Assembly (NCBI GenBank): GCA_964485235.1
Contig: CAZAIO010000078.1
Coordinates: forward strand, 1 to 12,689
From: CAZAIO01 sp964485235
GTDB taxonomy: Bacteria; Chloroflexota; Dehalococcoidia; GIF9; UBA5629
Reading direction: 5' to 3'
Length of the DNA: 12,689 nt
Numbering within the stretch: position 1 is the first letter of the stretch; the number at the start of each line of letters is the position of its first letter. The position numbers and the translations under genes are program-made. The notes below the pieces were generated by a model, which worked only from the letters and a program-made list of their open reading frames with translations, made no database searches and was not told where the DNA came from. Positions 5,976-12,689 of this stretch are shown in pieces.

Positions 5976-6096
5976 AAAGGGGACCGGGATACGTTTATTT
6001 ACAATCTGCGTGCTGCATCTGTCCTGCTTATAATTCAGATATGGATTATCCCGGTATTCACGCAATGCTTCCGGTGATAAGGTAGTAATCGGATAT

Positions 6097-6843
6097 ATGC
6101 GAAAAGTAGATCGTAACTCTTTTGAGCCAAGCTATGCTCAGCTTGTGCGTATTCTGCAGGAGCAGATCGAAGAGGGTGTTTTGCGTCCCGGAGACAGGCT
6201 GCCCTCCGAATCACAGCTCTGTGCGTATCACGGCGTAAGCCACATGACGATACGCAGGGCGATCAATATTCTGGTCGAGCAGGGAGTGATCATCGCGGAA
6301 CAGGGGAGAGGCACCTTCGTTAAACCCATGCAGTTCTGGGAAGCGACGTTCAACCTCGGTCAACTACAGAAGCTCTTTACCAACGAAGCGGGGACCAGGA
6401 TCAAAATCCTGGAAGCTTCCATCAAGCAGAGCAATGAAAAAGTAGCGCTTAAAATGTTCATGAAAAAGGGACAGCGCATCCTCTATATACGCCGGCTTAT
6501 ATCGTGGCAGGACAGGCCTATCATGTATCACAGGGAATACCTTTATTACGACCCCACACGTCCCATAGTCGAGTCCGAGATGGATGTAACATCGCTGAAA
6601 GGGGTATTTGAAGGAAAAGGCAACTCATTTATCAAGTACGGCGTACTTTCCATAGAAGCTACTGTTTTAAAAAATGAAGAGGCTCAACTGCTGAACACGC
6701 GGGTTGCAACTGCCGCCTTCAATCTTGAACACCTGTTTTACGATTTTGAAGACCGGCCGGTAAGCTGGGGATGGTTTATCTGTCCCTCGGACAAACTACG
6801 GTTCACAACGGTTGTCGGAGCCAGTGACGAGGTACGTAAATAA
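6097..6843 (+). CDS. GntR-family (HutC/UTRA) transcriptional regulator
   Basis: 248-residue ligand-responsive regulator. Residues 10-77 form the GntR winged helix: PSYAQLVRILQEQIEEGVLRPGDRLPSES, the recognition helix region VSHMTIRRAINILVEQG, and the wing AEQGRGTFV. Residues of about 98-240 are a UTRA effector-binding domain (RILYIRRLISWQDRPIMYHREYL; VEATVLKNEEA-like strands; RPVSWGWFI). The length is typical of the HutC subfamily, whose members sense small metabolites. ATG 6097 has only weak upstream purines (AAGG at 6079-6082), which suggests low expression. The stop codon shares one base with the start of the corrinoid protein, so both are made from one message; the regulator probably responds to the compound that the methyl-transfer genes use. 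That link is inference. Confidence 0.92.
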   Translation: MRKVDRNSFEPSYAQLVRILQEQIEEGVLRPGDRLPSESQLCAYHGVSHMTIRRAINILVEQGVIIAEQGRGTFVKPMQFWEATFNLGQLQKLFTNEAGTRIKILEASIKQSNEKVALKMFMKKGQRILYIRRLISWQDRPIMYHREYLYYDPTRPIVESEMDVTSLKGVFEGKGNSFIKYGVLSIEATVLKNEEAQLLNTRVATAAFNLEHLFYDFEDRPVSWGWFICPSDKLRFTTVVGASDEVRK

Positions 6844-7481
6844 TGAGAAGAACAAAAAAACATTCTCAACTTATTTCAGCTATCGCCGACCTGAACGAAG
6901 GGCTTGCGTTGAGCATTACCAGAAAGCTGCTTGAGGAAAAAAGCGACCCGCTCACACTCATCCTGCATTGCCAGGAAGGCCTGCACCAGGTGGGAAAACG
7001 TTATGCCGAGCAAAAATATTTCCTTTCCGGCCTTATTATGGGAGGAGAAATATTTTATGAAGTCATGGAGCTTATCAAGCCCGTAATGGTGAATACCATT
7101 TCGGGGACCAGCTCCGGCACGATGTTGCTGGGCACCGTGGAAGGCGACATTCACGACCTGGGCAAAAACATTGTGAAACTCTTACTGACATGCTATAAGA
7201 TCGAAGTACATGACCTCGGCGTCGACGTTCCTCCGGAGGAATTTCTACGCAAGGCAAATGAAATACACCCCGATATCCTGGGGCTCTCCGGCCTGCTCGT
7301 AAAAGCTGCCGACTCTATGAAAGAGACAGTACGTCTGTTCCGTAAAGAAGGCTACAAAATTCCCATTATAATCGGCGGCAGCCAGCTCGGTGTTGAGGTC
7401 TACCAGTATACCGGAGCCGATTACTGGGTAAATGATGCGAACAAGGGCCTGGAGTTGTGCCTGCGTCTGCTTTCAAAATAG
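6843..7481 (+). CDS. MtaC/MtbC-type methyltransferase corrinoid protein
   Basis: 212-residue cobalamin-binding protein of the kind that shuttles a methyl group from a substrate-specific methyltransferase to a second methyltransferase. Residues of about 10-85 are the helical cap (B12-binding 2); from 93 on is the Rossmann-like B12 domain with GDIHDLGKN at 101-109, in which His104 is the lower cobalt ligand, then SGLL at 149-152 and GGS at 178-180, which hold the nucleotide tail. Length and domain order match MtaC, MtbC and MttC. The start overlaps the gntR stop (TAATG), suggesting coupled translation. No MtaB-, MtbB- or MttB-type partner follows; the next genes are a DUF1638 protein and a convergent URO-D-type methyltransferase. 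The methyl donor is unknown. Confidence 0.94.
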   Translation: MRRTKKHSQLISAIADLNEGLALSITRKLLEEKSDPLTLILHCQEGLHQVGKRYAEQKYFLSGLIMGGEIFYEVMELIKPVMVNTISGTSSGTMLLGTVEGDIHDLGKNIVKLLLTCYKIEVHDLGVDVPPEEFLRKANEIHPDILGLSGLLVKAADSMKETVRLFRKEGYKIPIIIGGSQLGVEVYQYTGADYWVNDANKGLELCLRLLSK

Positions 7482-7572
7482 ACACCAGGAACGACTTTTC
7501 TTTCCCCCCGGTCCACTCCGTTTCCGCATCATTACCGGCAAGAGATTTACGTTGCAGGAGCAAAGAACAGAT

Positions 7573-8355
7573 ATGACAGACTCACTGTACCCTACAGGCT
7601 TCCAGCCGGACCCTGTTATCACGCATCCTGCTTCTAAAAATACGAACAAAAAACCGGGCCGGCTCGATCCGCTGACATCCAGGGTGATTGCCTGTGCAAC
7701 CGTTATAGAGGAAATGCTGCCGTATATGCCGCCACAGATAAGCCATACGGTACTGGATTTCGGTCTTCATAATAATACCGAGGCATTGACTGTCGCGCTT
7801 CAGAATGAACTTAACGCCACGCTACCCCATATTAAAACCGTGCTTCTGGGCTACGGCCTCTGCTCCCAGGCGGTTGTCGGACTGAAGTCGGACAGGTGCA
7901 CACTCGTTATCCCGCGAGTGGATGACTGTATTGCCATATTCCTCGGTTCGACTCATACCTATCAGGAGCAATACCGGCAAGTGCCGGGTACATATTATCT
8001 GACCAAGGGCTGGATGGAAGCGGGCTATTCGCCTATGAACGAGTTCGACGTCCTCGTCAACCAGTACGGTGAAGAAAAAGCGCGGTACATCATCAGTAAA
8101 ATGCTCAAACATTACACGCGCCTTGCTCTGATCAACACGCATAACTATGAGATGCAGGTCTATCGGGAGCGTTCGATTAAAATGGCGGAGCAGTTCGGCC
8201 TGAACTTTGAGGAAATAGAAGGCTCCGATTCCATGATTAAGAAATTTTTCTCCGGGCACTGGGACGAGGAGTTCGTCGTCATAGAACCCGGCAGGACTAT
8301 TTCATTTATGGACTTCAGGAACCACGAATCCCCATCGTCCGTTAACGGACCGTGA
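7573..8355 (+). CDS. DUF1638 family protein
   Basis: 260-residue soluble protein recognised as DUF1638, a family without assigned biochemistry that occurs in methanogens and anaerobic bacteria near corrinoid methyltransferase genes. The core runs from residue 37 (VIACATVIEEM) through LLGYGLCSQAVVGL (91-104), LVIPRVDDCIAIFLGS (111-126) and PGTYYLTKGW (138-147). Cys41, Cys97, Cys119 and His66 lie in the conserved blocks and could be metal ligands, which is inference. I chose ATG 7573 because homology begins near residue 35 and AGGAG lies 12 bases before it; in-frame starts at TTG 7552 or ATG 7432, the latter inside the corrinoid gene, would add unconserved residues. Same strand as the corrinoid protein, 91 bases downstream, so probably one transcript. 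The C-terminus ends 5 bases from the URO-D stop. Confidence 0.85.
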   Translation: MTDSLYPTGFQPDPVITHPASKNTNKKPGRLDPLTSRVIACATVIEEMLPYMPPQISHTVLDFGLHNNTEALTVALQNELNATLPHIKTVLLGYGLCSQAVVGLKSDRCTLVIPRVDDCIAIFLGSTHTYQEQYRQVPGTYYLTKGWMEAGYSPMNEFDVLVNQYGEEKARYIISKMLKHYTRLALINTHNYEMQVYRERSIKMAEQFGLNFEEIEGSDSMIKKFFSGHWDEEFVVIEPGRTISFMDFRNHESPSSVNGP

Positions 8356-8360
8356 AATCA

Positions 8361-9689
8361 TTATTTCCCGTACATCTCGGCGGCTTCAATCAGCGCTTTC
8401 AGGTTCTCCGGTATAACGGAATCGACAACGGCACCGGTAGAAAGAATAAATCCGCCGTCTTTTCCTACCACTTGTATGAGTTCTTTACAATGATTCAGTA
8501 CAACTTCCCTGGAGACACTCACCAGCAGGGAGGAAGGAACGTTTCCCATAATACAGATCCGGTCTCCCAACTCTTCCTTAGCCCTTACGATATCCGTCTG
8601 GTCGAAGTGCCATACGGTTTTACCCTTCGGTAGCTCTTTAAGCGCTTCAAGGCGTGAGTTATAGCCACCCTCGGCGAACAAGCAGGGCACCAGTCCTTCT
8701 TCCACCAGTGCGAGAATCATCGTTTTCAACGTAGGCCAGTAGAACTTCCTGAACTGTTCATCTGACATAAAACCATCGGCGCCCTTGTGAAGCGGTATAG
8801 TGATGACCGGACAACCACCCAACTGCGCCTTCTTTCCCATATCAATGAAAATCGGTGTGAGCCGTTCCACCGCTTCAAGGATCTTCTCAGGCCTCCGATA
8901 CATATCGTTCATAAGCCCCACGGTGCCGCGTAATGTGTCTCCGATAGCATCGAAGGGGGCTTTTGTAAAACCACCGCCGAAAAAAGGAAAACCATGTGCA
9001 TTTATATTTTTACTCGCTGTCTGCGCCGCAGCGCTCCATCGAGCCGCCTCTTTTCCGGCTTCCAGCAGTGCTTCGAGAGCTTCCTGCACATCCGGATCAC
9101 CAAAAGTGCGCAGTCCCCCGAGGAAAGTCGGGAATTCCAGAGAACTGAAAAGTGACGGGAGCTTTCTGAAAGCTTCCAGCTTGCCGCATATCCTGCCCAT
9201 GTACTTTTTCAATATGAACCCGGAAGGATCGCCGATCAGTTCATCATATTCTTCCGCCTTCATGTACTCTGCTTCCACACACTGATACGGGGCATGAGAA
9301 GGGACCCCGTGCCCGGGCCACCTGAAAAGCCGGTAGTCGAGCAGTTCCAGCGCCTTTCCACTTCCGGTACCCAGCGTCCCGGGGCCGGCATCCGGTTCGA
9401 AGTCGAACGTATATTTCTGCCATGCATCCGAGAGCTTATTATAGTCGTACATGGCTTCTTCAGCTGTAATGCCCGCATAGTAAGCCGGGAAAAATCCTGT
9501 CGACAGGCTTACCGGAACTTTATCCGGCTTGCGAAGCTCGATGACATCGATAAACCGCTGGACCCTCTGCCTGTAGCGCACTTCCGCCTGCCGGTCCACA
9601 AATTCTATGTTTTCGGCGGCCAACCATGCGTCAAACCGGACGGTACGCTTCTCGTCAGGTGAAAGTTTGTTGAACTGTTCCTTCTGCAT
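8361..9689 (-). CDS. URO-D/MtaA-superfamily methyltransferase-like protein
   Basis: 442-residue TIM-barrel protein of the uroporphyrinogen decarboxylase superfamily. Members near corrinoid proteins (MtaA, MtbA, CmuA) are cobalamin-dependent methyltransferases. It is longer than true HemE (about 350). Typical blocks: RFIDVIELRKPDKVPV (45-60), LHKGADGFMSDEQFRKFYWPTLK (300-322), the strand VPCLFAEGG (334-342), KTVWHFDQTDI (357-367), CIMGNVP (379-385) and GGFILSTGA (412-420). The zinc ligands of MtaA-like enzymes (HxC after the VP strand and a later Cys in GCG) are replaced by F338/E340 and A420, so a CoM-type thiol substrate is unlikely. GGAGG lies seven bases before ATG 9689. It is convergent with the DUF1638 gene. 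It may itself be the substrate methyltransferase or act on another acceptor; HemE function is unlikely. Confidence 0.88.
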   Translation of the reverse strand: MQKEQFNKLSPDEKRTVRFDAWLAAENIEFVDRQAEVRYRQRVQRFIDVIELRKPDKVPVSLSTGFFPAYYAGITAEEAMYDYNKLSDAWQKYTFDFEPDAGPGTLGTGSGKALELLDYRLFRWPGHGVPSHAPYQCVEAEYMKAEEYDELIGDPSGFILKKYMGRICGKLEAFRKLPSLFSSLEFPTFLGGLRTFGDPDVQEALEALLEAGKEAARWSAAAQTASKNINAHGFPFFGGGFTKAPFDAIGDTLRGTVGLMNDMYRRPEKILEAVERLTPIFIDMGKKAQLGGCPVITIPLHKGADGFMSDEQFRKFYWPTLKTMILALVEEGLVPCLFAEGGYNSRLEALKELPKGKTVWHFDQTDIVRAKEELGDRICIMGNVPSSLLVSVSREVVLNHCKELIQVVGKDGGFILSTGAVVDSVIPENLKALIEAAEMYGK

Positions 9690-9712
9690 TTATCTTCCTC
9701 CGGTTTTTTATG

Positions 9713-9730
9713 ATACTGGATATTCAGTAT
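9713..9730. promoter_or_regulatory. Inverted repeat upstream of URO-D gene
   Basis: ATACTG-N6-CAGTAT, 24 bases before the URO-D start on its leader side. It is either an operator or a short hairpin in the 5' leader. One half (ATACTGG) recurs at 5910-5916 upstream of gntR, which could be chance. Confidence 0.3.
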
Positions 9731-9887
9731 ATCGCACATGCTGTACTATTATCTATAGTTTTTCGCCGGATTTCTACAGTCCTCAGATAAACGGTACCGG
9801 GCCCTTATACCCGTTGACTTCAGTCACGATATCCCGCGTAAAACGCAATAACCGCCGTCCCAGCGATTCAGCTTTCACATTTCGTCA

Positions 9888-9916
9888 TTGTCCCCGTGAT
9901 GTAAACCGTATACAAT
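9888..9916 (+). promoter_or_regulatory. mutL promoter, probably leaderless
   Basis: TTGTCC (9888-9893, 4/6) and TACAAT (9911-9916, 5/6) with a 17-base spacer. The -10 ends seven bases before the mutL ATG, so the predicted transcription start falls at or next to the A of the start codon. No Shine-Dalgarno sequence lies before this ATG, unlike most genes in the window. Confidence 0.6.
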
Positions 9917-9923
9917 AAAAGCC

Positions 9924-11627
9924 ATGCCGATCAAAGTCCTCGATTCGCATACTATATCTAAAATAGCCGCCGGAGAAGTAATCGAACGGCCCGCTTCGGT
10001 AGTGAAGGAGCTGCTGGAGAACTCGGTCGACGCGGGCGCGAATAATATTTCAGTGGAAACGCAGGGCGGCGGGGTCAATCTTATCAGGGTGAGCGATAAC
10101 GGCAGTGGTATAGCTGCGGGCGAGGTTGAGCTTGCCTTTGCCCGCCACGCCACCAGCAAGCTCGATACCGTAAAAGACCTGGAAAAAATCGCCACGCTCG
10201 GCTTTCGAGGCGAGGCGCTTCCCAGCATCGCTTCGGTCTCGGATGTCGAAGTGATCACGCTCGCGGCAGGTACAACAGCGGGCACCTTCCTGCAGCTGGA
10301 AAAAGGCATGGTTATACAACACGAAACACGCGGCAGGTCGCAGGGCACAACGGTTACGGTACGCCACCTGTTTCGGCATTTCCCGGCGCGGCTTAAATTC
10401 CTCAAGTCGCCGACAACGGAGAACAGCCATATCGCCACTCTCGTGACACATTATGCGCTCGCCTATCCGGAAGTGAGGTTCTCACTCACCATAGACGGGA
10501 GAGAGACATTACGAACACCGGGCAACGGAGAGCTGCGGGATACAATCGCAGAGATCTACGGACTGGACCTGGCACAGCGAATGCTGGAGGTCAGCGGCAG
10601 GGACCCGGCCTGCTCGGTAACCGGACTTATAAGCCCTCCTGCTATGACCCGTGCCAACCGGAACTATCTGAGCTTTTTTGTGAACCGCAGGTGGGTGCAC
10701 AGCAGTCTCCTTATACGTGCTGTGGAAGATGCCTATCACGGGCAGCTTATGGTAGGGAAACACCCGGTTGCGGTGCTCACCGTTACGTTACCGCCCGGAG
10801 AAGTGGACGTGAATGTACACCCGGCAAAGACTGAAGTAAGATTCCGGAACAGCCAGATATTATACACGGCTGTAGGAAAGCCGGTACGCGCCGCGCTTGA
10901 GTACGTGCCGGTGCGGGAAATAAGCAGCGCAAAAGCGCCTGCACCGCCGCAGCCTGTGCTGTGGCGGGAGGAAGACATTCCGAAAGAGGTGCCGGAACGT
11001 AAACATGAAGAGTCCGAACCCGCACCCGAACGGACGGACCGTAGCTCTGCAGCAATTCCCATACTCAGGGTAATGGGTCAGCTTTCGAATACCTATATTC
11101 TCGCAGAGGGACCGGACGGCCTCTATATGATAGACCAGCATGCTGCACATGAACGTATCCTGTTCGAGAAAGTACTGGCGCAGCGGGAGCAAAAGAATGT
11201 CGATATCCAGGGGCTGTTGGAGCCTCTGACGATAGAGCTGAGCCCGAGGCAGGAAGAAATCCTGCGGAACAGGCAGGAGCTTCTCGGCGAGTTCGGCCTG
11301 ACGCTGGAACATTTTGGGGCCCGGAGCTACCTTCTCAGGGCTGTGCCCGCGGTGATGAAAGGCGGCGACCTGTCCGAAGCGGTCCGCTCTCTGCTCGATT
11401 CCCTCGCAAGCACCGAAGAACGGCTGCGCAGGGAGGAACGCATCGCCTCATCCATTGCCTGTCACGGAGCGGTCAGAGCGGGAGACCCGCTTACCCTGGA
11501 CGAGATGAAAGCGCTCGTCAGGCAGCTCGAAGAGACAAACCAGCCCGGCACATGCCCGCACGGCAGGCCAACCATGATCCACCTGAGCGCCCGGCAGCTC
11601 GAAAAAGAGTTCGGCCGGTTGGGGTAG
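9924..11627 (+). CDS. mutL: DNA mismatch repair protein MutL (endonuclease type)
   Basis: 567-residue mismatch repair ATPase that links MutS mismatch recognition to strand processing. The N-terminal GHKL ATPase (1-330) shows E32-N in VVKELLENSVDAGA, DNGSGI at 58-63, TLGFRGEAL at 91-99 and a nucleotide-sensing Lys in VNVHPAKTEVRF (297-307). A short charged linker (about 335-378) leads to the C-terminal dimerisation domain from 379. The nicking-endonuclease motif DQHAAHERILFE is at 404-415, with the accessory ACH (512-514) and CPHGRP (544-549) that complete the metal site; E. coli-type MutL lacks these. So this enzyme probably nicks DNA itself, as in bacteria without MutH. It is monocistronic here; mutS is not in the window. 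The start at 9924 fits the conserved N-terminus (IKVLDSHTISKIAAGEVIERPAS). Confidence 0.97.
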   Translation: MPIKVLDSHTISKIAAGEVIERPASVVKELLENSVDAGANNISVETQGGGVNLIRVSDNGSGIAAGEVELAFARHATSKLDTVKDLEKIATLGFRGEALPSIASVSDVEVITLAAGTTAGTFLQLEKGMVIQHETRGRSQGTTVTVRHLFRHFPARLKFLKSPTTENSHIATLVTHYALAYPEVRFSLTIDGRETLRTPGNGELRDTIAEIYGLDLAQRMLEVSGRDPACSVTGLISPPAMTRANRNYLSFFVNRRWVHSSLLIRAVEDAYHGQLMVGKHPVAVLTVTLPPGEVDVNVHPAKTEVRFRNSQILYTAVGKPVRAALEYVPVREISSAKAPAPPQPVLWREEDIPKEVPERKHEESEPAPERTDRSSAAIPILRVMGQLSNTYILAEGPDGLYMIDQHAAHERILFEKVLAQREQKNVDIQGLLEPLTIELSPRQEEILRNRQELLGEFGLTLEHFGARSYLLRAVPAVMKGGDLSEAVRSLLDSLASTEERLRREERIASSIACHGAVRAGDPLTLDEMKALVRQLEETNQPGTCPHGRPTMIHLSARQLEKEFGRLG

Positions 11628-11656
11628 GGGAGAACATCTTGCAAATTTCTTGTCAG

Positions 11657-11762
11657 GTCATTGCGAGGAGTCCCGATTGAATCGGGACGACGCGGCAATC
11701 TTATACTTTTCCTATTCAGATTGCTTCGCCTCCCGACGAAGTCGGGATGGTCTCGCAATGAC
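11657..11762. repeat. Dispersed palindromic repeat (REP/MITE-like)
   Basis: Outer arms GTCATTGCGAG (11657-11667) and CTCGCAATGAC (11752-11762) are perfectly inverted. Inner arms GCAATCT (11695-11701) and AGATTGC (11718-11724) also pair. Each half has its own hairpin: GTCCCGAT-TGA-ATCGGGAC (11670-11688) and TCCCGAC-GAA-GTCGGGA (11731-11747). The CATTGCGAG...GCAATCT style is known to me as a dispersed intergenic repeat in many bacterial genomes. It carries no transposase, so it is nonautonomous. It lies 29 bases after mutL and may also act as a transcription stop or barrier. Confidence 0.8.
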
Positions 11763-11951
11763 ATTGTATTATTATCATATATTGGCTGGGTCGTCCGGCA
11801 GGGCTACTTTTTTCCCTGTTCGTTGCTTCGCTTCCGGACTGCGTTACGCACCATCTCGGCAAACCTGCGCCCGTGTATCTGGAACTTGCGCAGTTTCTTT
11901 CTTCTCTCTCTTTTCTCAGACTTCATCATAATATCTATTACATCCCCCCGG
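11763..11951. other. Intergenic region after the repeat, possible gene remnant
   Basis: No complete gene is supported. On the minus strand between about 11815 and 11935 two short frames lie side by side: one starts MMKSEKREKK and one ends with a basic stretch RRFAEMVRNAVRKRSNEQGKK before a stop. They could join by a one-base shift within an A-rich tract, so a decayed small gene is possible but weakly supported. No terminator is evident for the toxin gene. Confidence 0.25.
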
Positions 11952-12371
11952 TTATGCCAGCGTGCCCCTGATCAGCTTCACTCCCTGAAAGGGGTACAGT
12001 TCCACGTTATTGGTGAGGAGCGGTGCGCCGAGCTGTATTGCAGTCGCAGCGATGATGGCATCCGCTATACACGCAGTTTTCCCTCCGGCTATAAGTCCTT
12101 TCATCATCACGCCCGCACGCCGGGCGACCGGTAAGTCGACGCCTATAGAAGTGAGCCCGTCCAGAAATTCGACGGTCGCCTTCTCCTCTCCCTCCTTCAT
12201 TCCCCGGTATATCTCGAGGTGGGTAAGCGCGCTTATTGCCAGCAGCCCTTTACCGGCCCAGTAGTCGAGGAGTATCCGTGCATAAGAACGCCGTCTCAGG
12301 AAATCTATGGCAACATCAGTATCGATAAGGCAGGAAATACCCGTCGCGCGGTTACTTTGCACTGTCGCCAC
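11952..12371 (-). CDS. VapC-like PIN-domain toxin ribonuclease
   Basis: 139-residue PIN-domain protein, expected to be the RNase toxin of a type II toxin-antitoxin pair. The acidic metal-binding residues are present: Asp17 in CLIDTDVAIDFL, Glu53 in LTHLEIYRG, Asp104 in CIADAIIAATA, with TNN at 120-122 before VELYPF. The length and motif order match VapC. The start is GTG at 12371, supported by GGGAG seven bases upstream; it overlaps the antitoxin gene by 20 bases, which favours coupled expression with antitoxin made first. VapC toxins cut initiator tRNA or rRNA in studied cases; the target here is unknown. All catalytic residues are intact, so it is probably functional. Confidence 0.9.
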   Translation of the reverse strand: MATVQSNRATGISCLIDTDVAIDFLRRRSYARILLDYWAGKGLLAISALTHLEIYRGMKEGEEKATVEFLDGLTSIGVDLPVARRAGVMMKGLIAGGKTACIADAIIAATAIQLGAPLLTNNVELYPFQGVKLIRGTLA

Positions 12372-12645
12372 GTAAACGCTCCCTGCGTTCTCTGTCCGCC
12401 GACCTTATATCGCGGACAAAAGCGCTGGAGTCTGCGGGCGTTCCCAGGTCCGAGTGACTCTCATCCGTCCATGCGCCGTAACCCGCCTCGAGCGCCTTTT
12501 TCTGCCTGCGGAATGCGAGATAATGCTCCACCGCCTCGGTAAAAAAAGAGCTTACCTCTCCCTGAGATACCAGCGCCCGCACTTCACCGGCGAGTTCCCC
12601 GGGCAGCGTGACCGACATCTTCACCGTTTTCCCTCTTCCGCTCAT
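12352..12645 (-). CDS. Ribbon-helix-helix antitoxin of the VapBC-like pair
   Basis: 97-residue protein just upstream of and overlapping the PIN toxin. Residues of about 7-48 (KTVKMSVTLPGELAGEVRALVSQ, then SSFFTEAVEHYLAFRRQKKALEAG) fit a ribbon-helix-helix DNA-binding domain: a beta strand with alternating residues followed by two helices. The C-terminal half is charged and poor in hydrophobics (WTDESHSDLG; RDIRSADRERRERLRGD), as expected for a segment that is disordered until it wraps the toxin. ATG 12645 has only a weak AAGAG upstream; ATG at codon 10 (before SVTLP) is an alternative start. It would repress its own promoter, which must lie in the last 40 bases of the window. The specific subfamily is not recognised. 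Confidence 0.82.
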   Translation of the reverse strand: MSGRGKTVKMSVTLPGELAGEVRALVSQGEVSSFFTEAVEHYLAFRRQKKALEAGYGAWTDESHSDLGTPADSSAFVRDIRSADRERRERLRGDSAK

Positions 12646-12689
12646 ACGTCTTCGCTCTTTAAATACCTTTATCCTACCAATAATACTAC

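Noticed and set aside
5751..6065. 104-codon minus-strand frame between the divergent promoters
   Set aside because: TTG start, no ribosome binding site, AT-rich composition and no domain; it covers the gntR promoter region.
7432..7572. N-terminal extension of the DUF1638 protein
   Set aside because: The extra 47 codons overlap the end of the corrinoid gene and show no similarity to the family; ATG 7573 fits the domain better.
7822..8259. 145-codon minus-strand frame
   Set aside because: Antisense shadow of the DUF1638 gene.
9875..10438. 187-codon minus-strand frame
   Set aside because: Antisense shadow of the mutL ATPase domain; serine- and arginine-rich translation with no domain.
11661..12134. 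157-codon plus-strand frame
   Set aside because: It begins within the palindromic repeat and ends antisense to the PIN toxin; a typical spurious frame through a repeat.
1..12689. CRISPR arrays, tRNA or rRNA genes, transposase or integrase genes
   Set aside because: No regularly spaced repeats, no cloverleaf or rRNA-like sequence, and no recombinase motifs were seen on either strand.

Overview
The window comes from a strictly anaerobic bacterium. It carries corrinoid methyl-transfer proteins, an HdrA-type flavin/iron-sulfur protein with an MvhD-like partner, and an endonuclease-type MutL. The gene repertoire resembles Dehalococcoidia (Chloroflexota) or anaerobic Desulfobacterota; this is a judgement from family content only, with no search run. 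Promoters are sigma-70-like and most genes have GGAGG-type ribosome binding sites.

Left part (1-3361): a minus-strand operon tusA-like, mvhD-like, hdrA-like (the last runs off the left edge) is divergent from a plus-strand CsoR/CstR-family repressor gene. A CsoR-type inverted repeat lies between the -35 and -10 of the operon's promoter. The sensor has Cys at all three core ligand positions (36, 61, 65), where copper CsoRs have Cys-His-Cys. Together this suggests a persulfide- or metal-controlled switch that governs a sulfur-carrier plus electron-transfer module. This is the most coherent candidate new system here. The csoR gene ends at a good intrinsic terminator.

Middle (3377-6096): a Nudix hydrolase and an NAD(P)-dependent aldehyde dehydrogenase, both minus strand. 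The aldehyde dehydrogenase has a strong promoter about 310 bases upstream of its start codon. The leader of about 280 nt holds alternative hairpins and a GC stem followed by seven U, so it looks like an attenuator or riboswitch of no class I recognise.

Methyl-transfer block (6097-9923): a GntR/UTRA regulator overlaps by one base a MtaC/MtbC-type corrinoid protein, followed by a DUF1638 protein. A URO-D/MtaA-superfamily methyltransferase faces them tail to tail with a 5-base gap. The URO-D protein has lost the usual His-x-Cys...Cys zinc ligands, and no substrate methyltransferase (MtaB/MttB type) or corrinoid activase is in view.

Right part (9924-12689): mutL, apparently from a leaderless mRNA; a 106-base dispersed palindromic repeat; and a minus-strand VapBC-like toxin-antitoxin pair (ribbon-helix-helix antitoxin first, PIN toxin overlapping by 20 bases). 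I see no tRNA, rRNA, CRISPR array or transposase.
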